A stretch of DNA of 64,000 nt from Duganella levis (lineage in GTDB: Bacteria > Pseudomonadota > Gammaproteobacteria > Burkholderiales > Burkholderiaceae_D): NCBI RefSeq assembly GCF_009857605.1, contig NZ_WWCT01000022.1, positions 1 through 64,000 on the forward strand, in the 5' to 3' direction. Positions 26,155-34,930 of the stretch are shown here, piece after piece (the first letter of the stretch is position 1; every line of letters begins with the position of its first letter). The notes under the pieces were generated by a model. The model had not been told where the DNA came from. It made no database searches and was given only the letters and a program-made list of their open reading frames with translations. Position numbers and translations under genes: made by a program.

Positions 26155-27555
26155 TTACTCGGTCGCCAGACGCTTGCCGAGGCGATACAGATATTCCTGG
26201 CCGTCGTACAGCGACTTCACGCGGATGTGTTCATTCAAACCGTGCGCGCCGCTGCCTTCCGGGCCGTGGAACATGCCGCTGATCCCGTAAGTCCAGATGC
26301 CGGCGTTGTTGAGGAAGCGGCCATCGGTGCCGCCGGTCGACATGGTCGGCACCACCGGCACGCCCGGCCACATATCGTTGCTGATTTGTTCCACCGCCGA
26401 CATCAGCACCGGCGTCATGGGCGGCATCGGACCATCGACGCCATCGCCGACGCGGGTGATCTTGATCTTGTCATCGGCCACCACGCGCTGCAAGGTCGCC
26501 TGCACCTCGGCGATCGGCTCGCCCGGCAGGATACGGCAATTGACCGTGGCCCGCGCGCGTTGCGGCAGCGCGTTGTCGGCGTGGCCGGCATCGACCTTGG
26601 TCGCCACGCAGGTGGTGCGCACGGTGGAATTGTGCACCGGGCTTACCGCATACAAACGGTCCAGCGCCGCCTGGTCCGGCGGATCTTGCAGGATCGCCTT
26701 CATGTCCTGCGCCACCTGGCCCTTCTCAATCGTCGACATGCGCTCATAGTAAGCGCGCGTGACCGGCGACAGCTTGAACGGGAACGAGAACTGTCCCAGC
26801 CGCGACAAGCCATCGGCCAGATGATAAATCGCGTTGTCCTTGAACGGCGCCGAACTGTGGCCGCCGGGACTGGTCACCTCCAGCTGGAAGCTCTGGTAGA
26901 TTTTTTCGCCGGCCTGGATGCCGTGGCGCACCGGCTTGCCGTCCTTGTCCAGCAGACCGCCGCCGCCTTCGTTCAGCGCGATCTCGGCGTCGATCAGCGC
27001 GCGGTGGTGGTTGACCAGGTATTCGGCGCCGTCAAACTTGGATGGCACCAGCTCCTCATCGCAGGTCAGCGCCAGAATGATGTCGCGCTTCAGCGGCAGC
27101 TTCTCTTTTTTGTAGAGCAGCATATTGTTGACGAAGGCGGCGGCCATGGCCTTATCGTCCGACGAACCGCGCGCGTAGAACATGCCGTTTTCCTCCACCA
27201 GCTTGAACGGATCGCGCTCCCAGTCCTCGCGCTTGGCCTCGACCACATCGATATGGGCCAGCAGCAGCAATGGCTTTTTGCTGCCGTCGCCCTTCAGGCG
27301 CGCAATCAGATTGCCCTTTTGCGGGCCGCCGGGCGGGATGATCATCTGAAGTTCGCTATCCTTGAAACCGCCGGCTTTGAGGCGCTTGCCCATCTTCTGC
27401 GCGGCCACGGTGCAGGAACCGACCGAATTGGTGGTATTGGTTTCCACCAGCTCCTGGTAAATCGACCGCATCTGCTGCTGCACCGACGTCAACTCCGCCC
27501 CGTGCGCCGCGCCTGCCGCCGTCAACACCCCCAACCACCACGCCGCCTTATTCAT
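26155..27555 (-). CDS. Exported M20/M28-type metallopeptidase
   Basis: 466 residues with a signal peptide (ending AAHGAE). Metal motifs are LLAHIDVVEAKREDW (about 97-111), YARGSSDDKAMAA (about 127-139) and TCDEELVP (about 164-171). SPGGHSSAPFKDNAIY gives the lid-domain substrate contact, and a late GAHGLNEHI gives the last His. This is the ArgE/DapE/carnosinase-like branch of family M20, here exported. It is the third exported M20 enzyme in the window. It is not linked to an operon. Confidence 0.88.
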   Translation of the reverse strand: MNKAAWWLGVLTAAGAAHGAELTSVQQQMRSIYQELVETNTTNSVGSCTVAAQKMGKRLKAGGFKDSELQMIIPPGGPQKGNLIARLKGDGSKKPLLLLAHIDVVEAKREDWERDPFKLVEENGMFYARGSSDDKAMAAAFVNNMLLYKKEKLPLKRDIILALTCDEELVPSKFDGAEYLVNHHRALIDAEIALNEGGGGLLDKDGKPVRHGIQAGEKIYQSFQLEVTSPGGHSSAPFKDNAIYHLADGLSRLGQFSFPFKLSPVTRAYYERMSTIEKGQVAQDMKAILQDPPDQAALDRLYAVSPVHNSTVRTTCVATKVDAGHADNALPQRARATVNCRILPGEPIAEVQATLQRVVADDKIKITRVGDGVDGPMPPMTPVLMSAVEQISNDMWPGVPVVPTMSTGGTDGRFLNNAGIWTYGISGMFHGPEGSGAHGLNEHIRVKSLYDGQEYLYRLGKRLATE

Positions 27556-27637
27556 ATCGTCCCTGTCTGATGAGATTGTCTAATTGACTAAATTTATCCC
27601 TCCACCATATTGCTGTCAATAAAATGGATTCAGCCCC

Positions 27638-27667
27638 TTGCCAAACCCGGCGAGTGGTCGCTATAAT
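27638..27667 (+). promoter_or_regulatory. Promoter of the tRNA-Phe gene
   Basis: TTGCCA (27638-27643) and a perfect TATAAT (27662-27667) with an 18-base spacer lie just before the tRNA. The predicted start leaves only a few leader bases. A GGCC stretch downstream of the -10 box resembles the GC-rich discriminator of stringently controlled stable-RNA promoters. Confidence 0.8.
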
Positions 27668-27677
27668 TGCGGCCCTT

Positions 27678-27753
27678 GGCCTGGTAGCTCAGTTGGTAGA
27701 GCAGAGGATTGAAAATCCTTGTGTCGGTGGTTCGATTCCGCCCCGGGCCACCA
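27678..27753 (+). tRNA. tRNA-Phe (GAA)
   Basis: A 76-base cloverleaf. The acceptor arm GGCCTGG pairs with CCGGGCC (one G-T), the D arm contains AGCTCAGTTGGTAGAGC, and the anticodon stem AGGAT/ATCCT encloses TGAAA with anticodon GAA. The T arm is GGTGG-TTCGATT-CCGCC, and the CCA end is encoded. It closely resembles E. coli tRNA-Phe. A promoter precedes it and a terminator follows. Confidence 0.97.
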
Positions 27754-27767
27754 AGAATAAAAAATCA

Positions 27768-27795
27768 AAACGCCCACTCTTGCAAGTGGGCGTTT
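27768..27795 (+). terminator. Terminator after tRNA-Phe
   Basis: AAACGCCCACT pairs with AGTGGGCGTTT around a six-base loop, 15 bases after the CCA end. The 190 bases from here to 27987 contain no recognisable gene. Confidence 0.8.
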
Positions 27796-27987
27796 GTATT
27801 TCCAGGATTCACAGTCCTCGGCTCCGGTCCATTTCCGCTACGCTACAGATTCACGCCTATCAGCAAGCTTGGGCAAACACCAGCTCAGGAGCTTGTGTCT
27901 ATGCTTTCGTCCGGGCCGCCCCCCAAATTTACTCCTCGCAACTGAATATTGTGCAATACTATATTTTTGATAACCCCGGAGGAGATC

Positions 27988-29331
27988 ATGCAGAAGAGCA
28001 ATTCACCGCGCGTCATCCTGTCAGGCATCGCGCTCTCGGCGTTGGCCGCTTGCGGTGGCGGCAATAGCACGACGCCAACGCCCTCGGTCCCGGTGGCCCC
28101 GCCCGTACCGATCTACACGGTCGGCGGCGCCATCACCGGACTCAAAAGCGGCGGCATGATACTGGCCTCCGGCGCCGACAAGCTCAGCGTGGCGCCGGCG
28201 GCGACCAGCTTCGTGCTGCCGACCGCCCTCACCGCCGGCACCGCCTACAACGTCGTTATCGCCGACCAGCCGCCGCGCTTTACGCAAATGTGCGCGCTGG
28301 TCAATGGCAGCGGCACGATAGGCAACGCCAACGTCACCAATATCGGCGTCAGCTGCAGCGACCAAGTTGCTGTGGTTAGCACGCTGGCCGGCACCAACAA
28401 TCCCACCAAGCTCCCCACTGGCTTGCCGGAGCCGGTGTTCGACCATCCCCAAGGGTTGACGCTCGACGACGCCGGCAACGTCTTCGTCGCCGATCAGAAC
28501 AACGCGCGTATCGCGATGGTCACGCCGGCCGGCGTGGTCACCACCTTCGTTGGCAGAACACCTGGTGAGGCGCCGAGCGACGCCGATCTGGTACTTGGCA
28601 AAATCGAGGACATCACGCGCGACAAGGACGGCAATTTTTACGCGGTGGGCCAGCATATGGTTTTCAAGATCACCAGAGCGGGGGTGATCACGACGCTCGC
28701 CGGCGCGCCGTCAATCGGCTATGCGGACGGCACCGGCACGCAAGCGCGCTTCAACACGCCGCTCGGCATCAAGGTCGACGACGCAGGCAACCTGTACGTG
28801 GCCGACACGCTGAACTTGCGCATCCGTAAAATCACGCCGGCCGGCGTGGTCACCACCATCGCCGGTAGCGGCGTGCGCGGCTCAGTGGACGGCGCGGCGC
28901 TGCAGGCGAGCTTCGCCAACCCGATCGGCATCGCTGTCGACCAGGCCGGCAACGTGTTCGTCTCGGAGAGCAATCTGATCCGCAAACTGACGCCGGCCGG
29001 CACGGTGTCGACGTTCGCCGGCAGCGGCAGCGACGTCGGCGAAGATGGCCAGGGATTGAAAGCGAGCTTCAACCAGCCATACGGGTTGGCGATCGACGCC
29101 GCGGGCAACCTGTACGTCGCCGAGCAGGGCGGTACGGTACGCACGATTTCGCCATCAGGCTATGTGGCGACCGTGGCCGGCAAAAACCGCGCGGTCGGCA
29201 GGGTCGACACGGACGGCGTCGGCAGCGTGGCCACCTTCAGCACGCCGCATGGTATCGCGGTCGACGCGGCAGGCAACCTGTACGTTGGCGACCGAATGGG
29301 CGGACGGGTGCGCAAGATCGTTCAGCAATAA
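27988..29331 (+). CDS. NHL-repeat lipoprotein
   Basis: 447 residues from the ATG at 27988, which follows GGAGGAG; an upstream in-frame ATG at 27949 would spoil the signal peptide. The lipobox is LAAC with Cys at about residue 22, followed by a Pro/Thr/Ser-rich linker. A TVGGAITGL segment resembles small Ig-like domains found in Oxalobacteraceae surface proteins. From about 130 on there are at least five NHL units with recurring (G/V)DxAGNLYVAD and ITPAGVVTTIAG motifs, forming a beta-propeller. It is probably an envelope-anchored binding protein. Partner unknown. Confidence 0.85.
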   Translation: MQKSNSPRVILSGIALSALAACGGGNSTTPTPSVPVAPPVPIYTVGGAITGLKSGGMILASGADKLSVAPAATSFVLPTALTAGTAYNVVIADQPPRFTQMCALVNGSGTIGNANVTNIGVSCSDQVAVVSTLAGTNNPTKLPTGLPEPVFDHPQGLTLDDAGNVFVADQNNARIAMVTPAGVVTTFVGRTPGEAPSDADLVLGKIEDITRDKDGNFYAVGQHMVFKITRAGVITTLAGAPSIGYADGTGTQARFNTPLGIKVDDAGNLYVADTLNLRIRKITPAGVVTTIAGSGVRGSVDGAALQASFANPIGIAVDQAGNVFVSESNLIRKLTPAGTVSTFAGSGSDVGEDGQGLKASFNQPYGLAIDAAGNLYVAEQGGTVRTISPSGYVATVAGKNRAVGRVDTDGVGSVATFSTPHGIAVDAAGNLYVGDRMGGRVRKIVQQ

Positions 29332-29422
29332 GCGCGAGGCAGCTCGTTCCAGGAAGCAGCGATACGGAGTTTCCCAGCATCCATGGCCTGACTTTTCTTT
29401 TCGATACGAGCTGGAGCGGGCC

Positions 29423-30438
29423 ATGCGTGCAGCACTTTTTCTCTCCTTACTAGGCGTCGCGCTGTCGGCGCAGGCGGCGGAAGATTGGCTGCTGCAACTG
29501 GATCGCTGGGGCAATCCATCCTACATGACACTGCATTTTCAGGATGAACACGGCAAGCTGTCCGGTACGCTCGACGGGGATGCGCTGACTGGTACGCGCA
29601 GCAACGGCCAACTGGTGCTGAGCGTCATCGACAAGCAAGGCAAGCGCTACGAATACAAGGGCAGCACCAGCGTCGATCGCCTGCAGGGCACGGCGAACTT
29701 TCCCGATACGAATGACAGCAACGCGCGCGCCAATCACCCCTTCAGCGCGCGCCGTCTGCCGGAACGCACGGCCGCTACACCGCAGCGGTATGAATACGTG
29801 CCCAAGGATTACTCGAATACCTTCAGCACCAACCGTCTGCCGGTGCTGAAGGTCTGGCCCGGCGACACCATCCACACCACCACCATCGATTCCGGCGGCG
29901 TCGACGAGCACGGCGTCACGCGCGCGCTGTATGGCAATCCGCAAACCGGCCCTTTCTTCATGATGGGCGCGGAGGCTGGCGACACGCTGGTGGTCCATTT
30001 GCTGAAATTAAAACCGAACCGCGATTACGCCGACAGTCTGGATGCCATCGTCGGCCGTGCGCAAACCGCCGGCATGGCCAGCCGCGCAAGCAACCTCGGC
30101 AAACCGGTGCGCTGGAAGCTGGACCGTGAGCGCGGCGTGGCCAGTCCCGAACAACCCAGCAATACCTCGTCGATGGCGGTGGAGTTCCGCGTCGAACTCA
30201 TCAAGGGCAAAGCCATCGGCATGCCACGCATCGAATCGCCGACGCACATCATGACGCTGGGCCAGGCCGGCTCACTGGACGACGCCCTGCGCCTCGCCAC
30301 CGCCGGCATGACGCAATGGCTGCAACAAGATTACGGCCTCAGCCTCTCCGACAGCGCCATCCTGCTGGGCAGCACGCCAATCTGGCCGGCCGCAGCGTCG
30401 GCGTCGCCGCCAGATTCAATGCCAGAATATTGGTCTGA
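29423..30438 (+). pseudogene. Decayed exported acetamidase/formamidase-family gene
   Basis: The frame opens at 29423 (GGAGCGGG upstream) with a signal peptide (MRAALFLSLLGVALSAQAA). It is clearly FmdA/AmdA-like: LKVWPGDTIHTTTIDSGGVD, ALYGNPQTGPFFMMGAEAGD and later ESPTHIMTLGQAGSLDDA. Near 30160 the text jumps from GVASPEQPS straight to SMAVEFRVELIKGK. The roughly 85 residues that normally lie between, including a GDAHALQGDGE motif as I recall the family, are missing without a frameshift. Near 30376 the frame is then lost: the expected C-terminus (ANLAGRSVGVAARFN) reads in another frame and stops at 30438. The original frame runs on as nonsense to 30694. Almost certainly non-functional. Confidence 0.72.
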
Positions 30439-30467
30439 AAGGCGATACCGTCAATCAAGCCCACAAT
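30414..30467 (-). pseudogene. Remnant of a methyl-accepting chemotaxis protein hairpin tip
   Basis: The minus strand encodes PIVGLIDGIAFQTNILALN, identical or nearly so to the most conserved part of chemoreceptor signalling domains. No chemoreceptor sequence continues on either side: the reading stops at TAG upstream, and downstream it runs into the acetamidase remnant. It is an 18-residue scrap marking a rearrangement junction at about 30413. The rest of 30468-30740 shows no gene I can support. Confidence 0.6.
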
Positions 30468-30740
30468 CGGCTAATCACCCGCAACAGGCCGCCGTGCGCG
30501 GTCTGAACGGCGACGAGGTCGGCTGCCTTCAGCAGCGGCATATTGATGGTAATGGCCACCGCGCCGGCATGCAGCGCGACGGCAAGCCTCGGGCCTGGCC
30601 TGAAAGAGTGATGGTTCATGTTGGGTGTCACCAGAGTGCCGGGGTTGCCGGTCTCACCGCACCGGTAGCAGCCAGCATAAAAATCCGCAACTGACAAAAA
30701 CATGACGCCGTGATGATAATGACGACCCGGCCAGCCTGAG

Positions 30741-31604
30741 CTACCTGACCGGGTGATACCAGAGCGCGCGCCGGTCGAGCGGCGTGGCGGCCGACAGCAG
30801 CGGATTGCGCAACTCAAACACGCGGCGCGCACCCAGCGTCGAGCGCGCCGTCATCTCGCCGAAGTACTCCTGGAATAGCCGCACATAGCTGCCATCGGCC
30901 AGCATGCTTTCCAGCCCGCGCTGGATGGCCGCCGCCAGTGCGGCATTGGATTTTTTAACGAAGAAGTAGAACGCGCTCGGGTAGTGCAGCGCTAGACCGG
31001 GCGCCACCACCAGTCCCTGCTGCGCAAACGCGGCCGCCTCGTGCCAGACTTCAAACACGGCGCGCGGAAAGTAATCGACCCGGCCCGACTCCAGCATCTT
31101 GAACATGCCGGCGTAGTCGGACGCGGTCTGCACCTTGTAGTGGTTGGCGCGCAGGATATCGGCGTCGGGCCAGTCGTGCCCTTGCAGCGCGTCCAGCGCC
31201 TGCAACTCGCTGGCCTGGCGGATGGCGCCGAAGCGCGCGGCGTCGCTTCGGCGTATCAGCAGCAGGCGCCAGCCGATCAGGCCCATGTCGAGCGGAATCC
31301 GTACCGGCAGGAGGTCGCGCTCGCGCGTCTGCGAAGTCATGGTCCACAACACATCGACCACGCGGCCCGCCTGCAACTCGGCCAGCGCGCGGTTTTGCCG
31401 CATCATCACGGCGGTCGGTTGCAGCGCGTAGTCGTGGCCGGAACGCGCCAGCGCCATGCGCAGCAGGCGCACCGGATAATGCTCGGCGCCGTCGCCATGC
31501 CCTTCCGCTTCCGATTGCGGATGCCGCACCAGCGTGGCGCCGCGCGCCGGTGTGATGCCCAGCGCCAGCGCGCTGCCCAGAATGAATCGTCTACGGTCGA
31601 ACAT
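30741..31604 (-). CDS. Orphan periplasmic substrate-binding protein (SBP_bac_3-like)
   Basis: 287 residues. The N-terminus MFDRRRFILGSALALG has a twin-arginine-like start, but Sec export is also possible. The body follows the solute-binding fold, with YPVRLLRMALARSG, GRVVDVLWTMTSQTRERDLLPVRIPLDMGLIGWRLLLI written in two lobes, and a Lys/Asp-rich hinge. No permease or ATPase gene is adjacent, so it may instead feed a sensor or act with an unlinked transporter. Ligand unknown. Confidence 0.65.
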   Translation of the reverse strand: MFDRRRFILGSALALGITPARGATLVRHPQSEAEGHGDGAEHYPVRLLRMALARSGHDYALQPTAVMMRQNRALAELQAGRVVDVLWTMTSQTRERDLLPVRIPLDMGLIGWRLLLIRRSDAARFGAIRQASELQALDALQGHDWPDADILRANHYKVQTASDYAGMFKMLESGRVDYFPRAVFEVWHEAAAFAQQGLVVAPGLALHYPSAFYFFVKKSNAALAAAIQRGLESMLADGSYVRLFQEYFGEMTARSTLGARRVFELRNPLLSAATPLDRRALWYHPVR

Positions 31605-31652
31605 GACCGAATATTAACTTAAAAGCAAGTCAACGTAAAATGACGAAATGTA

Positions 31653-32132
31653 TCAACCATGGCGCGCCGCCAGCTTGGCACGCAGCTCCTTGATTTCGGC
31701 GGCGTAGTTGTCGCGCGCGGTGACCGCGCCCACCAGTTCCATCTCGGCCGTCAGCCGGGCGTCGGACAGCGCCGCCGCCGCCGCGACATTGCGCTCGATC
31801 TGCGCGCGCAGGTCGGCCAGTTGCGCATCCTTGCCTTCAATGGCCAGCTGGTCCTTGGCCTTGCCGACCAGCGCGTCGGTGGCGATGCTGCGGGCGTTGC
31901 GCAGCTCGGCCATCAGCTGGGCGATTTCCTCGTCACGCTCGTCGGCTAGCGCTTTGGCCTGGTCGCGCGCGGCGGCGGTGTCGGCCAGTTCGGCGCGGGC
32001 CGCCTGCAATTCCTCTTCGGTGCGCGCCAGCATCTCGCGCGGTCCGGCCACAGCCGCTTCCGCCGCCTGCTGCACCCAGTCGCCCAGCGCGCTGACGATA
32101 GCTTCAGGGATCTCCAGTCTCGGTGCGGTCAT
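31653..32132 (-). CDS. Small coiled-coil protein
   Basis: 159 residues. After MTAPRLEIPEAIVSALGDWV the protein is an almost continuous heptad-repeat coiled coil (about 30-155), rich in Ala, Glu and Arg. No signal peptide or membrane segment. The layout, a short N-terminal helix region plus a long coil, recalls KfrA-type DNA-binding proteins, but no helix-turn-helix could be confirmed. Single gene; function unknown. Confidence 0.5.
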   Translation of the reverse strand: MTAPRLEIPEAIVSALGDWVQQAAEAAVAGPREMLARTEEELQAARAELADTAAARDQAKALADERDEEIAQLMAELRNARSIATDALVGKAKDQLAIEGKDAQLADLRAQIERNVAAAAALSDARLTAEMELVGAVTARDNYAAEIKELRAKLAARHG

Positions 32133-32316
32133 TGCGGGCTCCAGTCAAAATAGAACACACACAATACCGCAGGACATTGCCTTCGAGCAAGTCCAAGCCA
32201 TCTATCAATCTCGCTTATGGCTGCGCCAAAGAAATACTGAATATTCATTGTCGCGTGCGGCCCCTACTATGACCTTACCGGGTGCATTCCGACATCCAGA
32301 TATCAGGAGAACCAAT

Positions 32317-33573
32317 ATGACTGACTTGAAACGCCGCAGCGTCCTGGCCAATGCCGCCGCTGGCGCCGTCGCCCTGGGCGCCACCGCCGCCGTCAAAGCC
32401 GCCGAATTCGGCAACCCAGACCGTCCGCTGCAGGGTGCGATCAACTCCAGCGCCATCGCCAACGCCGAGCCCGGCCCGAAAAATACGATACTGCGCGACC
32501 AGATGCCATCGTTCACCAATCCGCCGCCGACCGACGTTGGCGGCATGGCGATTCCGTGGGCCTCGTTCAACCTGGCGCACAAGCGCATCCAGGACGGCGG
32601 CTGGGCGCGCGAAGTCACCACCAAGGCCTTCCCGATTTCCAAGGACATCGCCGGCGTCAACATGCGCCTCGGCCCTGGCGGCGTGCGCGAACTGCACTGG
32701 CACCAGCAGGCGGAATGGGCAATCATGGTCAGCGGCGAGGTGCGCATCACCACCATCGACAGCCTGGGCCGCGCAGAAGTGGCCGACGTCAAGACCGGCG
32801 ACCTGTGGTACTTCCCGCCCGGCCTGCCGCATTCGCTGCAAGGCCTGGGCGCCGACGGCGGCGAGTTCGTGCTGGCCTTCGACAACGGCGCCGCCGGCGA
32901 GTTCAACACGCTGATGGTGTCCGAATGGCTGGCCCACACGCCGCCGGATATCCTGGCGCAAAACTTCGGCATCCCGGCCGACAAGTTCAAGAACATCCCG
33001 CTGGAGCAGCTATGGATTTACCAGGGCGCACCCGCCGGCCCGCTGGCCGCCGCCCAGGCGTATTCAGCCTCGTCCGCCGGCCGTCCCGACCATCCATTCA
33101 TCTTCCGCACCGGCGCCATGGCGCCGACGCTGCGCCAGCCGGGCGGCGAAGTGAAGATTATCGACACCCGCAACTTCCCCATCTCCAAAACCGTGGCGGC
33201 GGCGCTGGTCACGCTGCGGCCGGGCGGCCTGCGCGAGATGCACTGGCATCCGGATGCCGATGAGTGGCAATACTTCATCCAGGGCAAGGGCAGCATGACG
33301 GTGTTCAACGCCGGCCCGGCGGCGCAGACGGTCGACTTCAACCCCGGCGACGTCGGCTATGTCGAGAAAAACCTCGGCCACTACGTCAAGAACACCGGCA
33401 GCACCGACCTGGTGTTCCTGGAACTGTTCAAGTCGGATCACTTCTCGGAAGTCACGCTGTCGCAATGGCTGGCCAACACGCCGCGTCAGCTGGTCAAAGA
33501 GCACCTGCGCGTGGACGACGCCACGCTCGACGTGATCCACAAGCTGAAAGACCGCCGCGACGTGCTGGCCTGA
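32317..33573 (+). CDS. oxdC: Bicupin oxalate decarboxylase (exported)
   Basis: 418 residues. AGGAG at 32305-32309 sets the start at 32317. The N-terminus (LKRRSVLANAAAGAVALG) looks like a Tat signal, which fits a cofactor-loaded enzyme. Both cupins keep a full manganese site: His127, His129, Glu133 and His172 in the first, His309, His311, Glu316 and His355 in the second. The loop aligned with the catalytic lid SENST of Bacillus OxdC reads GEFNT (194-198), keeping the Glu proton donor expected for a decarboxylase rather than an oxidase. The reaction is oxalate to formate and CO2. It lies 83 bases before an Nramp manganese transporter gene. Confidence 0.85.
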   Translation: MTDLKRRSVLANAAAGAVALGATAAVKAAEFGNPDRPLQGAINSSAIANAEPGPKNTILRDQMPSFTNPPPTDVGGMAIPWASFNLAHKRIQDGGWAREVTTKAFPISKDIAGVNMRLGPGGVRELHWHQQAEWAIMVSGEVRITTIDSLGRAEVADVKTGDLWYFPPGLPHSLQGLGADGGEFVLAFDNGAAGEFNTLMVSEWLAHTPPDILAQNFGIPADKFKNIPLEQLWIYQGAPAGPLAAAQAYSASSAGRPDHPFIFRTGAMAPTLRQPGGEVKIIDTRNFPISKTVAAALVTLRPGGLREMHWHPDADEWQYFIQGKGSMTVFNAGPAAQTVDFNPGDVGYVEKNLGHYVKNTGSTDLVFLELFKSDHFSEVTLSQWLANTPRQLVKEHLRVDDATLDVIHKLKDRRDVLA

Positions 33574-33597
33574 AGCCCCGGCGCCACCCGCCCGCCG

Positions 33598-33621
33598 CCG
33601 CGCCCGTCCAAGCGGGCGCGG
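33598..33621 (+). other. Intercistronic hairpin between oxdC and the Nramp gene
   Basis: CCGCGCCCG pairs perfectly with CGGGCGCGG around a six-base loop. No T run follows, so it is more likely a stability or partial attenuation element than a full terminator. No yybP-ykoY manganese riboswitch consensus was seen. Confidence 0.4.
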
Positions 33622-33656
33622 CTGACTGAACCACGCTACCGCAGGAGAGCCGCCCC

Positions 33657-34925
33657 ATGTTTGCCGCCATCGATAGCAAGGCCACCGTCGCCGCCATGCG
33701 CGACAGTCTCGACCATCCCCAGCGCGGCGCGCGCGGGCTGCTGGCGTTTGCCGGCCCGGCCGTGATCGCCTCGGTGGCGTATATGGACCCCGGCAACTTC
33801 GCCACCAATATCCAGGCCGGCTCCACCTATGGCTATCAACTGCTGTGGGTAGTGCTGCTGGCCAGCCTGGTGTCGATGCTGTTCCAGGCCATGTCGGCCA
33901 AGCTCGGCATCATCACCGGCCGCAGCCTGGCGGAACTGTGCCGCGACGAGTTTCCGCGTCCGGTGGTGATCGCCATGTGGCTGGGTTCGGAAGTGGCGGC
34001 GATGGCCACCGACCTGGCCGAATTCATGGGCGGTGCACTGGGCATCTCGCTGCTGTTTCATATCGCACTGGGCTGGGCGCTGATGATCACCGGCATCGTC
34101 ACCTACGCCATCCTGTCGCTGGACAAGGCCGGCTTCCGGCCGCTGGAAATCGTCATCGGCGCGCTGGTCGCCGTGATCGGTCTTAGCTATCTGGCCGAGA
34201 TGATCATCACGCCGCCGGACTGGCACGCGGCGCTGTTCCACAGCGTGGTGCCTGAGCTGCACGGCAAGGACGCGCTGATGCTGGCGGTCGGCATCGTCGG
34301 CGCCACCATCATGCCGCACTCGATTTATCTACATTCCGGCCTGACGCAGAACCGCGCGCCGGCACGCAACGACGAACAGCGCCTGCGGCTGGTGCGCTTC
34401 TCCAACCGCGAAGTGATGATCGCGCTCGGCATGGCCGGACTGGTCAACATGGCCATGGTGGCGATGGCAGCCAGCGCCTTCAGCAAGACCGCGCCCGGTA
34501 TCGCCGACATCACCGTGGCCTACCACACGCTGACACCGGTGCTGGGCGCCGGCGCCGCGCTGCTGTTCCTGATCTCGCTGCTGGCGTCGGGCATTTCCAG
34601 TTCGGTGGTCGGCACCATGGCTGGCCAGAACATCATGCAGGGCTTTGTCGGTTTCCACATTCCGATGCTGGCGCGGCGCTTGATCACCATGGTGCCGGCG
34701 GTGCTGGTGTGCCTGACCGCCAATCCGATGACCGCCATGATCGACAGCCAGATCGTGCTCAGCATCGTGCTGCCGGTGCCGCTGATTGCGCTGGTGGTGC
34801 TGTCGTCGCGCCGCTCGATCATGGGCCGCTTTACCGCCGGCCGCAAGCTGACCTGCATGGCGGTGCTGGCCACAGCCGCCATCATCGGCCTCAACCTGGC
34901 GTTGCTGTGGCAGGCGCTGGCATGA
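33657..34925 (+). CDS. mntH: Nramp-family Mn2+/Fe2+:H+ symporter
   Basis: 422 residues with 11 hydrophobic helices. The metal-binding motifs are DPGN at 44-47 in helix 1 and MPH at 219-221 in helix 6, so ligands Asp44, Asn47 and Met219 are in place; the Met favours transition metals over Mg or Ca. The family consensus MPHN is MPHS here. GCAGGAGAG gives a good ribosome site. It is on the same strand directly after oxalate decarboxylase, a manganese enzyme, suggesting co-supply of the metal. It converges with a LysR gene, with five bases between the stops. Confidence 0.9.
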   Translation: MFAAIDSKATVAAMRDSLDHPQRGARGLLAFAGPAVIASVAYMDPGNFATNIQAGSTYGYQLLWVVLLASLVSMLFQAMSAKLGIITGRSLAELCRDEFPRPVVIAMWLGSEVAAMATDLAEFMGGALGISLLFHIALGWALMITGIVTYAILSLDKAGFRPLEIVIGALVAVIGLSYLAEMIITPPDWHAALFHSVVPELHGKDALMLAVGIVGATIMPHSIYLHSGLTQNRAPARNDEQRLRLVRFSNREVMIALGMAGLVNMAMVAMAASAFSKTAPGIADITVAYHTLTPVLGAGAALLFLISLLASGISSSVVGTMAGQNIMQGFVGFHIPMLARRLITMVPAVLVCLTANPMTAMIDSQIVLSIVLPVPLIALVVLSSRRSIMGRFTAGRKLTCMAVLATAAIIGLNLALLWQALA

Positions 34926-34930
34926 TGCGC

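Noticed and set aside
30468..30740. Minus-strand open frame with segments such as HHSFRPGPRLAVALHAGAV
   Set aside because: It has no recognisable family, no ribosome site and lies in a clearly rearranged stretch between a pseudogene and the next gene. It may be a remnant, but this cannot be shown.
33574..33656. Manganese riboswitch before the Nramp gene
   Set aside because: Only a simple GC-rich hairpin is present. The conserved loops of the yybP-ykoY motif were not found.
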